From: Dugong dugon
Taxonomy: Eukaryota > Chordata > Mammalia > Sirenia > Dugongidae
DNA length: 64,000 nucleotides
Direction of reading: 5' to 3'
Assembly (NCBI GenBank): GCA_030035585.1
Contig: CM057465.1
Span: 4,935,501-4,999,500, forward strand
The notes beneath the pieces are model-generated. The model was not told the DNA's origin. It worked only from the letters and a program-made list of their open reading frames with translations, and ran no database searches. Of the stretch, positions 22,269 through 33,525 are shown one piece after another (position 1 is the first letter of the stretch; each line of letters opens with the position of its first letter). Made by a program: the position numbers and the translations under genes.

Positions 22269-22543
22269 GGAAAAGAAATCTCTCCTCCCTGACCCCAGCT
22301 GAGCCCCAAAAAGGTGAGTACACTAGGGGGCAGGGCTTAATAACCAGGCACACCCATAGCTAAAGTGCTTGGCAGACCAATGTTACTCAATAAAGCTTTA
22401 AACAGGTCCAAGACACCTTCACTCTTCCTAGCCTGAAGAGCAACAGTTTGTAACTCTGTTGTCACAAAGCAGAAAATTTCAGTAACCTTACTGTGAAAAT
22501 GACTGAAATTATATCATCCCCAAACTAAGAAAATGAAAACTTA

Positions 22544-23027
22544 TGTTATAGATTAAATTGTGTCTCCCAAAAATGTATGTCAACATGATTCCCAGTTTTG
22601 TGTGGTTGGCCACCATTTTGTGATCTGATGTGATTATCCCATGTGTTGTAAATCCTAACCTCTATGATGTTAATGAGGCAGGATTAGAGATAGTTATGTT
22701 AATGCGGCAGGACTCAATCTACAGGATTAGATTGTATCTTGAGTCAATCTCCTTTGAAATATGAAAGAGAATCTGAGCAGAGAGAAGACAGATCTCATAT
22801 CACCAAAAAAACAGCACCAGACGTGGAGTGCATCCCTTGGACCTGGGGTTCCTGCGCTGAGAAGCCCAGGTGAAGATTGATGACAAGGACCTTCCCCAAG
22901 AACTGACAGAAAAAGCCTTCCCCTGGAGCTGACGCCCTGAATTTGGACTTCTAATCTCCTAAACTGTGAGAAAATGAACTTCTGTTTGTTAAAGCCATCC
23001 ACCTGTGGTATGGCTGTTACAGCAGCA
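22544..23027 (+). mobile_element. 5' LTR of the complete MaLR-like provirus
   Basis: The LTR begins TGTTATAGATTAAATTGTG and contains the same blocks as the LTR at 1206-1728. It stops matching the 3' LTR at GCAGCAC, where CTTGGTACCGGGAATGGGGT begins. That junction is characteristic of ERVL-MaLR elements, in which the internal region starts with a TTGGTACC-type sequence. ACTTA precedes the LTR at 22539-22543. Confidence 0.85.
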
Positions 23028-24170
23028 CTTGGTACCGGGAATGGGGTGCTGTTCTAACAGATACCTGCAACGTGGAAACCGTTTCGAAACTGTGAATGGA
23101 TAGCAGCTGGAAAAGTTTTAAAGTGCCTAGTAGTAAAAGCCCAGACTGCCTTAAAGAGACTGTTGGTGGAATTATGAAAGTCAAAGACAATTCTGGTGAG
23201 GACTCAGAAGGAAGTGAGGAGAGCTGGAACACCAGAGATAGCGCAGATGGCGAGAAGCAGCAGCAGAGAAATGGCAGCAGCAGAACCAGGAGACTGGCGC
23301 GACACAGCGCCAGAGTTGACCCATGGATCAAGAAAGCTGAGTGTCTTTGCACAAGGCTTCCTGGAGGAGTGGGGTGACTCTGAACACTTATTGGTGGAGC
23401 TAGGCATGCCAACCCACAGATCAAGAAAGCTGAGTGTCTTCAGGCAGAAGGTTTCCTGGAGGAGTGGGGTGTCTCTGGGCACTTATCGGTGCAGCTAAAG
23501 AGCTTTGGAACACTTGCCTGAGCAGGGCAGACGCTGGGCCAGCCTAAGAGACCCAATGGGCTAAGGGCCTGAGGGGCCAAGAAGCCAAGGAACCAGAAAG
23601 CAGAAGCTAAAGAGACAAGGAACACAGGAAGCAAAGCTGCCTCAGTCTCAAAGGGTAGGGCCACAACCTCTGGGGTCTCAAAAGGTGGAGTCACCACTCA
23701 GATGGACTAGGAGAACAGGGCTGCACAAATGCAAGAAAGCAGAGCTGCTGTCCCAGTGAGCCTGGAAGGTGAAGCTGAAGCCAAGGGCCGAGGGGCCTCC
23801 ACCGGAATCCAGAAAGTGTGGCCAATACCCAGTCTGGGGGGCAGGGCCATTACCTAAATGGTCTCACAGAACAGAGGCTTACTTTTAAGCCTTGAGGGCT
23901 AATATAATGTGTTCTGCTGACTTGCTTGGTGCCTGTTATCCCTTCTTTCCCTCCAATTTCTCTCATTCATAATGGATACGTCTAGCTTGTGCCTGTTCCA
24001 CCACTGTGCTTTGGAAACAGATAACTTGTATTCTAGACTCCACACATGAAGAGGAATTTTTGGAATTTGGACTTGGAGCTGATTTAAGACTTTTCCTATG
24101 ATATGATGGGGTGAATGTGTTTTACATGTATTAAGAACATGAATTGGGGGGGGGGGGGCAAAGGGTGGAA
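23028..24170 (+). mobile_element. Internal region of the MaLR-like provirus
   Basis: About 1.14 kb lies between the two LTRs. It contains two imperfect direct copies of a roughly 100-bp block (AAAGCTGAGTGTCTT..CTTCCTGGAGGAGTGGGGTG at 23332-23375 and 23426-23470). It ends with a 13-G run and AAAGGGTGGAA directly before the 3' LTR, a plausible polypurine tract. The reading frames are broken and no retroviral domain can be recognised. It was presumably always non-autonomous, as MaLR elements are. Confidence 0.8.
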
Positions 24171-24688
24171 TGTTATGGATTAAACTGTAACCCCCAAAAA
24201 TGTGTGTCAACTGGGCTAGGCCAGATTTCCAGTATTGTGTGATTATCCACCATTTTGTCATCTGATGTGATTTTCCTACGTGTAGTAAATCCTGCCTCTA
24301 TGATGTTAAATCAGGCAGGATTAGAGGCAGTTATGTTAATGAGGCAGGGCTCAATCTACAAGACTAGGTTGTGCCTTAAGTCAATCTCTTTTAAAATATA
24401 AAAGAGAGAATCCAGCAGAGAGACAGGGGGACCTCATTACCACCAAGCAAGAAGAGCCAGGAGTGCACATCCTTTGGACCCGGGTTTCCTGCACTGAGAA
24501 GCTCCTAGCCCAGGGGAAGACTGATGACAAGGGTCTTCCCCCAGAGTCAACTGAGAGAGAAACCTTTCCCCTGGAGCTGGCCCCCTGAATTCAGACTTCT
24601 AACCTCCTAGACTGTGAGAGAATAATCTTGTTTGTTAAAGCCATTCACTTGTGATATTTCTGTTATAGCAGCACTAGATAAATCTGAC
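24171..24688 (+). mobile_element. 3' LTR of the complete MaLR-like provirus
   Basis: The LTR runs from TGTTATGGATTAAACTG to ATAAATCTGAC. ACTTA follows at 24689-24693, matching the ACTTA before the 5' LTR, so a 5-bp target duplication is supported. The two LTRs are visibly diverged, which indicates an old insertion. Confidence 0.87.
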
Positions 24689-24693
24689 ACTTA

Positions 24694-25162
24694 AGAAGGA
24701 CTCATTTGTTGCCAGCAGTCAGTAGTAGGGACCATTAATTGTGGTTTCAGGACCCAGTTTGGAAACATCCTGAAGATTAAACCAGCAGGCGGCCAGTAAG
24801 GACTCTCAGATGAAAGAATGACAAAGGGAACTGATGACAGGCCAGCGGTTCCAGGCTGGGACACACAGAGGCTCGCGCGTAGGGATGAGGGGAGCTGGAC
24901 TGGACAGCCACTGCACAGAGCAGGCCAGGGCGAGGTGGGCAGAGACACTCCTCCGGGAACTGTGCCGTGAAGACCTGTCTCCCAAACTAGAAATGCCTCC
25001 CCCTACAACAGCCCCTAGAATTCTCAGCAAAGGTCCCCTCTTCGGCACATGGCACAGGACATTCTCTTTAGCTGCCGCCACTGGTTAGGGAACCCGAGAG
25101 GACAAAACATGGGGGCTGTAAAGCTAAAGCCAAGAGGACAAAGCACAGGGGGCTGTAAAGCT
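24694..25162. other. Intron 1 sequence without a recognised feature
   Basis: No exon or repeat was recognised. The overlapping open frames on both strands are shadows. Confidence 0.4.
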
Positions 25163-25355
25163 AAAGCTGCTGTCATCATTGTCAGGTGCAATCTAGTCGG
25201 TTCCAACTCACAGTGACCTGCACTGCCTGGTCCTGCGCCATCCTCACAATCATTGTTACACTTGAGCCCGCTGTAGCAGCCACTGTGTCAATCCATCTCA
25301 CCGAGGGTCTTCCTCTTTTTCGCTGACCCTCTACTTTACGAAGCATCATCTAAGG
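25163..25355 (-). mobile_element. RTE LINE 3' end fragment
   Basis: Antisense to the RTE 3' end at 57.77-57.93 kb: CACTGTGTCAATCCATCTCA, GAGGGTCTTCCTCTTTTTCG and CTGACCCTCTACTTTACGAA. It lacks the coding region. Confidence 0.88.
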
Positions 25356-25837
25356 TACAAAGCCAGAACTGGGAGGGGAGCCTACGGGCAAGGTGGGGTT
25401 ACGGCAGGAGGACAGGCTGGAAACGCTGATCAGACAGGGAAAATGCTGAAAGAACAGACCGGACCCCGAGACCAACACCATCGCTACAGGACTCATCCCA
25501 GGGCTAACTGTACAACACGGGCCAAGACGTTTACAAACAAAACAAAACTCATCATCAACCACTGTCTGAGGGTCCACTTTCAGACAGCCAAGTTCTCAAA
25601 CTTGGTCTTCACATGGGGCTTGCCGTGAAGATTGGTATCTTTAACTTTCAGTAACCAGACTGCATTCTGCTTCTCCATTCAAGTCGCCCAGCACACCCTG
25701 ACTGAGCACCTGCTATGTGCCAGGCCCGATGGTGGTGCCCGAACATTACAGTGGGACAGTCACAGTTCCTGCCCTCAGACAGCATCCATGATGGTAGGTA
25801 GTTCATTAGGATACAGGTAACTGCTGAGCATGGGGTG
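25356..25837. other. Intron 1 sequence without a recognised feature
   Basis: The 25683-25760 part (CACCCTGACTGAGCACCTGC, TATGTGCCAGGCCC) resembles the MIR mid-region. Nothing else was recognised. Confidence 0.45.
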
Positions 25838-26140
25838 TAATGGCCGGGAATTGACCGCGTCTCCTGCTTGGAAGGCAAGAATTTCTACCACTGAACCAAG
25901 GTTTGTACATTGCTGTGAGGCTGACCAGGTTTCAGAGGAGCTTCCAGATGAAGACAGACTTGGAAGAAGGGCCTGGTGATCTACTTCTGAAAATCAGCCA
26001 GTGAAAACCCTATGGATCACAACAGTCTGATCCAGAACCGATCATGGGACGGCGCAGGCCCAGGAAGCGTTTTACTCCGTTGTGCATGGGGTCACTAGGA
26101 GTCAGAGACCAACTCAACCGCAGCCAACAACAGCTGCTGA
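25838..26140 (+). mobile_element. RTE-derived SINE with an inverted tRNA-Gly-like segment
   Basis: The body reads on plus: CAGGTTTCAGAGGAGCTTCC, GAAAATCAGCCAGTGAAAAC, GGATCACAACAGTCTGATCC. It ends with the RTE tail CAACCGCAGCCAACAACAGC. The first 60 bases (25838-25897) are the reverse complement of a tRNA-Gly-like sequence: GGTTCAGTGGTAGAAATTCT on the minus strand. The tRNA part therefore faces away from the body, the reverse of the copy at 54.28-54.58 kb. Confidence 0.75.
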
Positions 26141-26316
26141 GCATGACGACAGGGGTGGAAATGAAAATAAAGCAACAAGTCAAACATTAAGAAGGAAGGG
26201 GTAATTAGAGTTCAACACGGCAGGGCTGCTGGGTTTGAGAATAAGAAGGTGATTCTCTCCTGTATATCCTGCCACCCTTCTTTCTGGTTTCAATCTGGAG
26301 CCTCTACACCCAGGTG

Positions 26317-26521
26317 GAGTCCCCGGATGGCACAAATGGTTAAACACTTGACTACTAGCCAAAAGGCTGGTGATTCAAATCCACCCAGAGGTGTCTCAGA
26401 AGATAGGCCTGGCGATCTGCTTCCTAAGAGCACAGCCTTGAAAACCTTATGAAGCAGTTCTACTCTGCACACGTGGGGTTGCCATGAGTCGGAACCAACT
26501 CAACAGCACCTAAGAGCAGCA
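26317..26521 (+). mobile_element. Afrotherian SINE
   Basis: It runs from GAGTCCCCGGATGGCACAAA to CAACTCAACAGCACCTAAGA. The subfamily has a CTCAGAAGATAGGCCTGGCG middle. Confidence 0.9.
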
Positions 26522-26783
26522 GCCAGGTGCTGGCTCTGAAAACGAAACTGGTGGTACAAGACCAGAACATCTTTGTTTTTGTTTTTGTTTGTTTGTTTGT
26601 TTTTTTAAAGTAAAGGTTAAACAGCAGTGAGGAAAAAAGCAACAGGAGAAATCACGGGCGGTGTGAGGAAATAAACGTGTGGAAAAGAAATAACCCCAGC
26701 TGCAGGTCTGAGCATGATAAAGCAAGTGAAAAATTCTACCACCACATCTACAATGAAGTGCTTCCTTGTATTTCAGACAGACA

Positions 26784-27064
26784 GGTATGTCACCGAGTCA
26801 GACAGATGAAATAACAGGCACGTCACTGAGTCAGACAGATGAAGTAAACAGGCACGTCACCTAGTCAGACAGACCAAGTAACGGGCACGTCACCGAGTCA
26901 GACAGACGAAGTAAACAGGCACGTCACCGAGTCAGACAGACCAAGTAACAGGCACGTCACCGAGTCAGACAGATGAAGTAAACAGGCACGTCACCTAGTC
27001 AGACCAAGTAACTGGCACGTCACCGAGTCAGACAGATGAAGTAACAGGCATGTCACCGAGTCAA
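26784..27064. repeat. Minisatellite, about 34-36 bp unit, eight copies
   Basis: Units contain GGCACGTCACCGAGTCAGAC and AGATGAAGTAAACA or AGACCAAGTAAC. The two end variants alternate, giving a dimeric pattern. A GTTT-rich tract lies 200 bases upstream (26571-26604). Confidence 0.93.
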
Positions 27065-27699
27065 CCTCAGTTTATAGCTTATCAACCACTCTCTCCAAGC
27101 ACACCCATCACTCTACACCCCCTCTGGATTCAATAACAGACTTCTGAAATATAAACTAAATTAGCAATGGAATTTACCATGAGGCTTATCCTAACACACG
27201 GTGACGCTTCCAAGATTTATAAAATGCACTCAGGTGAAGTAAGTTTCCCAAGGAAATTACCTTCAGAGGAAAATTACAACAGTGAACAACTCCATCATCC
27301 ATTCCTCCCACAGCATAACCAAAAGTGGTGTCCACCCCGCGGAGGCCACTGCAGAAGGACAGGGCCCCACGGGGCTCTTCCCTTTCCTGCATACCTACTG
27401 CCATGCTTGTCACGTGGCAGGTTTCAACAAAACCTGCTGAAGCCATCTGCGCTGCAATCACCTCCTAAACCGTCTCCCTCCCTCTACTCCTCTTCCTCAC
27501 TGCCACGGTTCTCACCCTGAACCCCAACCTGGCCTCCTCCTCGCTGGGCAGCCTTGGCCACGCAACGAGAGGTCAGCCAGTGGTGGCAGCAGGTCTGCTC
27601 AGGTTGTCCCTGCTCAGGAACCTCCCCTGGCATCAGGTCTAAATCCCTGCGCCCACCGCTGTGGACAATTCACTCTCATCCATCATGACACCTACACAG
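27065..27699. other. Intron 1 sequence without a recognised feature
   Basis: No exon was recognised. The C/T-rich right part grades into the L2 element. Confidence 0.4.
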
Positions 27700-28160
27700 C
27701 TTCTAGTCTCACCTCTGTTCTTCCGCAGTTGGCCACTCACCAGTCTCCCAACCGTGCCCTTCACTTTCCTTCATCCAGGCCTTTGTTCAAGCTGCTCTCA
27801 CTGCCAAGAAGGCCCTGCCCAGCCCCCAGTCGACAGAGCCCAATACAAATGCCTAAAGGAACCTGACCCTTCCTTCAAAGTCCAGTTTGATGTCACCTCT
27901 TCCAAGAGATTTTCCAAGCCAAAAGGAATTTCTCCAGACCCACACTGCCACCGTACTCTCCTAGCCCGTCCACAACAGCGCTTATCCCAGCTTCCCTATA
28001 CAGAAGTGCCCAGTGTGTGTCTCTGTCTCCCTCAGCAAACAAGAGCCTCTGAGCAGCAGGGACAAGATCAAGGTCACCTCTGCACACTCCAGGACCTAGT
28101 GTGCACACAGATGGCATCCAACAAATGCTTATTGCATTCAATTCTCCCTTTCCTCTACTA
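27700..28160 (+). repeat. L2 LINE 3' fragment
   Basis: The L2 3' landmarks are in order: CAGGCCTTTGTTCAAGCTGC, GTCCAGTTTGATGTCACCTC, TTCCAAGAGATTTTCC, CAGGGACAAGATCAAGG and a terminal CCAACAAATGCTTATTGCAT. Confidence 0.8.
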
Positions 28161-29169
28161 TTCAAGGATCTGAATGATTAAACATTTTATAAGAACATGA
28201 TTTTTGAAAGAGTTAATTCCGAAGAATATAGTATACCCTCTCATAATAAAATATAATAAAACAACACCCTATTAAGAGTTCTAGGCCTTGACCTACTCTG
28301 TCAGTGCTACTTAAAATCTTAATGCTTTATGAAATCACATCTGGAAGATACATAAAATGCCAACATGGTTCTAGTGATTGGTTTTGGAAAACATTAACCA
28401 AATTCTTAAAAAGAAAATGAAATGGGGGGTGGGCGGAGCAGGATGGCGAAGTGAGTGGACACTCCCATTTACTTCCCCACCAACTAACCCAACGAACCGC
28501 AAATAAAAACAATCACAGACTGAGATCCCAGAACCCCGGACGGCAGCTGAGGTGTTGGACAGTCAGGTGAGTCCAGAAGTGCGGGAGAGGAGGAAGGGGA
28601 TGGCACAGATGCTGGGAGAACCTACCCGCTAACATCTGAAGCACTCACTCATCGAAGTCATTTTCGGACAGGGCTAGATAACACCCTAAACAGGGAACAC
28701 AGAAAGGAAGCTAATCTGAGGAAGCTGTAGCCCAGTTTTTTTTTAAGATGACACAAATTGGCCGTGGGAGTTCGCAGGCCACTCAATTGGGAGGGGTGAA
28801 GAGAGATGATGGTGTTGCGAGAGAGGTCTGTTGAATCTCACTGAGGCCCAAAAAGGACGGGCACTAGGACAGGGAAGAACTGCAAGGGCAGCAGAGCAAG
28901 GGGAATACTTTAGACTGACGGATGACACACAGGGAAATGGCTGGTTCCCTGCCCACAGCGGGACACCATGGGAAAGCCTGTGTAGGAGTGCCCACCCTTG
29001 CCACAGGAAGTCGAGCTCCACTGCTTACATCAGCGTCTGCAACCAGCTAAACCCCCCTCCCATGCATGCATCCTGAATTCCGGAGAGCAAGCATCCAGAA
29101 CTCCTGAAACAGCACTGAAAAAAAACCTAAGGATGAGTACCCTCCACTGGTTCTCAGGAGAAGATACCA

Positions 29170-29367
29170 AGCGCACTACCACTGGGTCAATTCTGACTCA
29201 TAGCAACCCTGTGGGGGGTAGTCAAGCTGTCCCGTGGGGTTCTTAGGGCTGTGAGTCTTTGTAGAGGTGGGTGCTGCATCTTTGTACCAAAAAGCAGCTG
29301 GTGGGTGCAGGCCTCAGCCTTTTGGATGGCAGCTGGGCACTCAGCCGCTGCACCACCACAGCGCCCA
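29170..29367 (-). mobile_element. Afrotherian SINE inserted in L1
   Basis: This antisense copy has ACCACTGGGTCAATTCTGAC, AAAGCAGCTGGTGGGTGCAG and GCTGCACCACCACAGCGCCC. It lies in the L1 5' UTR/ORF1 leader. Confidence 0.85.
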
Positions 29368-30360
29368 ATAAAGGAATCTTCCCACAAAAAACAGAATACA
29401 AAATTTAAAGTGAAAAATAAAACAGAAAACAACAATGGTTCAAGATCAACAAAAAATAGTAAAATACACAAAATCACAAGTGAAGAAGGACCAATCAAGA
29501 GCAAAACATGAAGAAGCAGAAATTTCTCCTATGGAGGCCAGACTAATACAAAGAATTGATAATTTTCAGACTATGGTGCTAAATATATTTAAAGTAAGCA
29601 AAAGCACACAGAAGACAAACTAGCAGAGATCAGGAAACAAATGGAAGAACAAATGACAGACTCAACAAGAAAATTGAAAACATCAACAAAAAAAGAGAGA
29701 GAACTATTGAACTAAAGAATAAAGCAACTGAATTAGAAAAACCAGAAGCACAACAACAGAGCCAAACAGAAGGCAGAAGACATGAACTAGAAGACAAAAT
29801 AAGTGAACTTATCAAGTCTCAAGAGAAACAAAAGAAAAGAACAAAGAAAAGCGAACAAACTCAAAAGGAAATATGGGATTCAATTAAGAAACCTAACAAT
29901 AGAATTATTGGAATCCCAGAGCACCATGACAACAATAAAGACATAGAAACAATTTTCCAAGAGATAATCAGAGAGAATTTCCCAGGTTTGAACAAAAAAC
30001 CAAGCCTACAAATACAGAAAACTACATGAACCCCAATCAGCAGAAACACAAAAAGATCAACTCCATGCCATATCCTAGTAAAATTCTTGAAAACCAAAGA
30101 CAAGGAGAGAATTCTGAAAGCGCAAGAGAGAAATGCAGTATAACATACCAAGGGTCTTTCATAAGAATCAATGCAGATTTCTCCCCAGAAACTCAAGAGG
30201 CCAGAAGACAATGGAGCGACATATATAAAACACTGAATGAAAACAATTGCCAGCCAAGAAGTCTTTACCCAGTAAAGTTGTCATTCAAAACCAAGCGGGA
30301 AATCAAGACACTCCCAAACAAACAGAAGCTCTGGGAATTTTCCACTACTAGACTAGCTTT

Positions 30361-30534
30361 GGAAACCCTGGTGGCATAGTGGTTAAGAGCTACAGCTGCT
30401 AACCGAAAGGCTGGCAGTTCGAATCCACCAGGTGCTCCTTGGAAACTCTATGGGGCAGTTCTACTCTGTCCTACAGGGTTGCCATGAGTCGGAATTGACT
30501 CAACGGCAACGGGTTTGGTTTTTTGGTTTTTATG
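30361..30534 (+). mobile_element. Afrotherian SINE (short form) in L1 ORF1
   Basis: It runs from GGAAACCCTGGTGGCATAGT to ACTCAACGGCAACGGGTTTG and a T/G-rich tail. GACTAGCTTT (30351-30360) and GACCAGCTTT (30535-30544) flank it, a 10-bp target duplication with one mismatch. It splits the C-terminal codons of ORF1. Confidence 0.93.
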
Positions 30535-31825
30535 GACCAGCTTTGCAAGTATTACTCAAGGGAGTACTCCAAATGGAAAGGCAAGAGCATTAAATAAATA
30601 CTCATCTATATCCAGGAAAAAATAAATAATAAATAATGACAGAGAGAGAGCTCCAAAAAACACAACAACACAGGCAATCAATCATGAAAACCAAGTATGT
30701 GATATTTTCAGGGAATAAACTCAATAATTAAATCCCACAATCACTACAGCATCAAGTTTTTAAGAAATAAGCACAAACTAAACTTATCAAACATACGTTG
30801 TATATTGATGTTAATGGAGACACACCTACAGAAATGGGGGTGGCAGAAGCATATCAGGAATAGATTTATTATGTTAAGGTTATATGTTAACTATTGTTCA
30901 TGCGTTAAAAGTTACTGCAATTGTAAGCTGTGTAATGTAATATATGTGGTAACCACTAAGAAATCACCAAGAAAAAGCATTCAGAAGAAAAGAAAAAAGA
31001 AAGCAAAAAAGGCTCATCACAAGAAAGCAGCCAAATACAAACAAAAACAGAAAAATAAGAATAAAAAAGCAAAAAAGATACAAAACACTCAAAGCAAACA
31101 GCAAGATGAGTGAGGCAGACACTTCGTTATCGGTAATAACCTTAAACGTAAGTGGTCAAAACGCCCCATGGAAAAGTCATAGAGTGGCAGAATGGATTAA
31201 AAAAACATGATCCATCCTTTTGCTGTTTACAAGAAACACACCTTAGACATAAAACAGACTGAAAATAAAAGGATGGAGAAAAATATTCCATGCAACTGGT
31301 AAACAAAACAGAGCAGAGGTGGCCATACTGATATTAGATACAACAGACTTTAACTCAAAATCTATTACAAGAGCTAAAGATGACATTACATACTGATAAA
31401 AGGGTTAATCCAGTAAGACGACATACCAATTATATATATGCACCTAACAGCAATGCACCAAAATACATGAAACAAATACTAATATGAAAGGAAAAATGGA
31501 CGACTCCACAATGATAGAGAACTTGAACACACCACTTTCAATTATAGACAGAACATCTAAAAAGATCATCATTAAGGACACTGAGAACTTAAATCAAACC
31601 ATAAGCCAATTGGACCTAATGGCCATATACAGAACATTCCACCCAGCATCAGAACAATGCACATTCTTCTACAGCACACATGGATCATTTTCCAGAACAG
31701 GCCATACGCAGGACACAAAACAAATCTTGACAAATTTAGATTGAAATCATACAAAGCATCTTCTCTGACCATAATGGTATCAAGCTACAAATTAAAAAGA
31801 AAGATAAGGGGAAGAATTCTGGGTA

Positions 31826-32476
31826 GTGAATGTATTACAATGGGACAAGAGAAAAGAAAACATGGATCATCGGAAAGAAAAATAGGAAGCTATTGCACTG
31901 GTCCAGACAAAAGCTGATCATGGTTTAAACTGAGATGGTGACAGTGGATCTAGAGCACATGAGGAAGATTGGGCCCTTGGTAAGGGCAGGGACATTTTAT
32001 CCTCATTAACAGAAAGAAGGCATTGTATATCGGATATGGTAAATGAGGAACTGCCCTTATTGGCTGCCTCTGTTTCTCAATGAAGCATAACAAGGACAAC
32101 CACTTTTAGTCCGTTTTAGTCAGAAGGAATGTGTTATACAGGGATTTAGAAAAGAGAAGAAAAGATATAATGCAGTTATTTGGGGGAGTAGAAAAAAAGT
32201 TTACAGAAGTGAAACAGAATTGCCAGGCAGTGTTGAGGATCCATCTGAGATTTGTTGTCAAGAACGTGTAGAGAGATAGGTCAAGCTCATTTTGTATTTT
32301 TCATCCATCAATGTCCAATTTTCCAGAAAGTGAAGGATAGTTAATTTAACTACAGTTGGAGGTTTTCCAAGGAGTACAGCAGAGGACGGGAAAGGTGAGA
32401 GAGTCAGGAGCGTCTGTAAGGCACTGACTGTAATTATGTGAAGGGATGTGGAGGAAGAATAGTGAGAGAATGATAA
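31826..32476. other. Intron 1 sequence without a recognised feature
   Basis: This is A/G-rich sequence between the L1 and the next SINE. No exon was recognised. An old DNA-transposon or LTR relic is possible but not identifiable by eye. Confidence 0.35.
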
Positions 32477-32688
32477 CCAAAAGCCAAACCAAACCCACTG
32501 TCGTCGAGTCCATTCCAACTCATAGCGACCTACAGACAGAGCAGAACCGCCCCAGAGGGTTTCCAAGGCTGTAGACCTTTACAGAAGCAGACTGCCACAT
32601 CTTTCTCCGGCAGAGTGGCTGGTGGGTTCGAACTGCTGAACTTTCCGTTAGTAGCCAAGTGCTTTAACCACTGCGCCACCAGGGCTCC
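32477..32688 (-). mobile_element. Afrotherian SINE, full length
   Basis: It runs from AAACCCACTGTCGTCGAGTC to CTGCGCCACCAGGGCTCC. GAGAGAATGATAA (32464-32476) and GAGGGAATGATAA (32689-32701) form a 13-bp target duplication with one mismatch. Confidence 0.95.
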
Positions 32689-33035
32689 GAGGGAATGATA
32701 AAGCCAACTAATTGGAGGACTCAGTGGAGTTTTTAAAAGTTGAAGAAATGCTAGAGAGGTGAGCCTGGAAGATAAGATGTGTGAGTCACAGAACAGAAGA
32801 TAAGAAGTCTAAGATTTTGCAGGTGGTAGTTATTGGCAATGCAATGTTTTGGGTGTCGCCAAAGGAAGAGATAGCAGAAAACAAACCCACTGCTGTCAAG
32901 TCGATTCCAACTCATAGCGACCCTATAGATGGTAGAGATGGGTGCAAAAACTGTTAGTGGTGACGTTTAGGAACTGAGAGGCAAAAGTATCTCAATTTGG
33001 AAATCATGGTATATGGTCTGTGGTACACCATCTGT
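32689..33035. other. Intron 1 spacer with a SINE tail fragment at 32879-32930
   Basis: The antisense fragment ACAAACCCACTGCTGTCAAG..TTCCAACTCATAGCGACCCT is a SINE 3' end only. The rest is unassigned. Confidence 0.6.
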
Positions 33036-33040
33036 CATGG

Positions 33041-33520
33041 TGTCATGGATTGAATTATGTCCCCCAAAAACGTGTGTATCAGTTTGGCTGGGCCATGATT
33101 CCTGGTACTGTGTGATTTTCCTGTATGTTGTAAACCTGCCTCTATGATGTTAATGAGAGAGGATGGGTGGCAGTTGTGTCAGTAAGGCAGGACTGGATCT
33201 ACAAGACTGGATTGTGTCCTGAGGCAATCTCTTGAGATATAAAAGACAGAAGTGAGCAGAGAGACAGGGGGACCTCATACCATCAAGGAAGCAGTGCCAG
33301 GAGCAGAGCGCATCCTTTGGACCGGGGTCCCTGCGTGGAGAAGCTCCTAGTCCAGGGGAACACTAATGAGAAGGCCGACAGAGAGAAAAAGCCTTCCCCT
33401 GGAGCTGACGCACTGAACTTGGACTTTTAGCCTACTTTAACTGTGAGGAAATAAACTTCTCTTCGTTAAAACCATCCACTTGCGGTGTTTCTGCTCCAGC
33501 AGCACTAGATGACTAAGATG
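33041..33520 (+). mobile_element. Solo LTR, MaLR-like family, with perfect 5-bp target duplication
   Basis: It runs from TGTCATGGATTGAATTATG to AGATGACTAAGATG. CATGG at 33036-33040 and 33521-33525 flank it exactly. No internal region is present. It is opposite in orientation to TBC1D22A. Confidence 0.93.
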
Positions 33521-33525
33521 CATGG

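Larger units (their letters stand above)
28415..31825 (+). mobile_element. L1 LINE, 5' part through the ORF2 endonuclease, 3'-truncated
   Basis: It starts with an L1 5' UTR (GGAGCAGGATGGCGAAGTGA). ORF1 follows at about 29430-30600: a Glu/Lys/Gln-rich coiled coil, an RRM-like part (NNRIIGIPEHH at about 29890) and the C-terminal domain (RRQWSDIYKTLNENN at about 30205). A Lys-rich inter-ORF stretch leads to ORF2 at about 31107, with endonuclease-domain motifs VITLNVSG and RLKIKGWRKIF, and AIYRTFHP at 31622. The copy has several stops and frameshifts and ends before the reverse transcriptase. Two SINEs are inserted in it. It cannot be active. Confidence 0.85.

Noticed and set aside
30805-31113. 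Lys-rich 102-codon frame
   Set aside because: It is the A-rich spacer between L1 ORF1 and ORF2.
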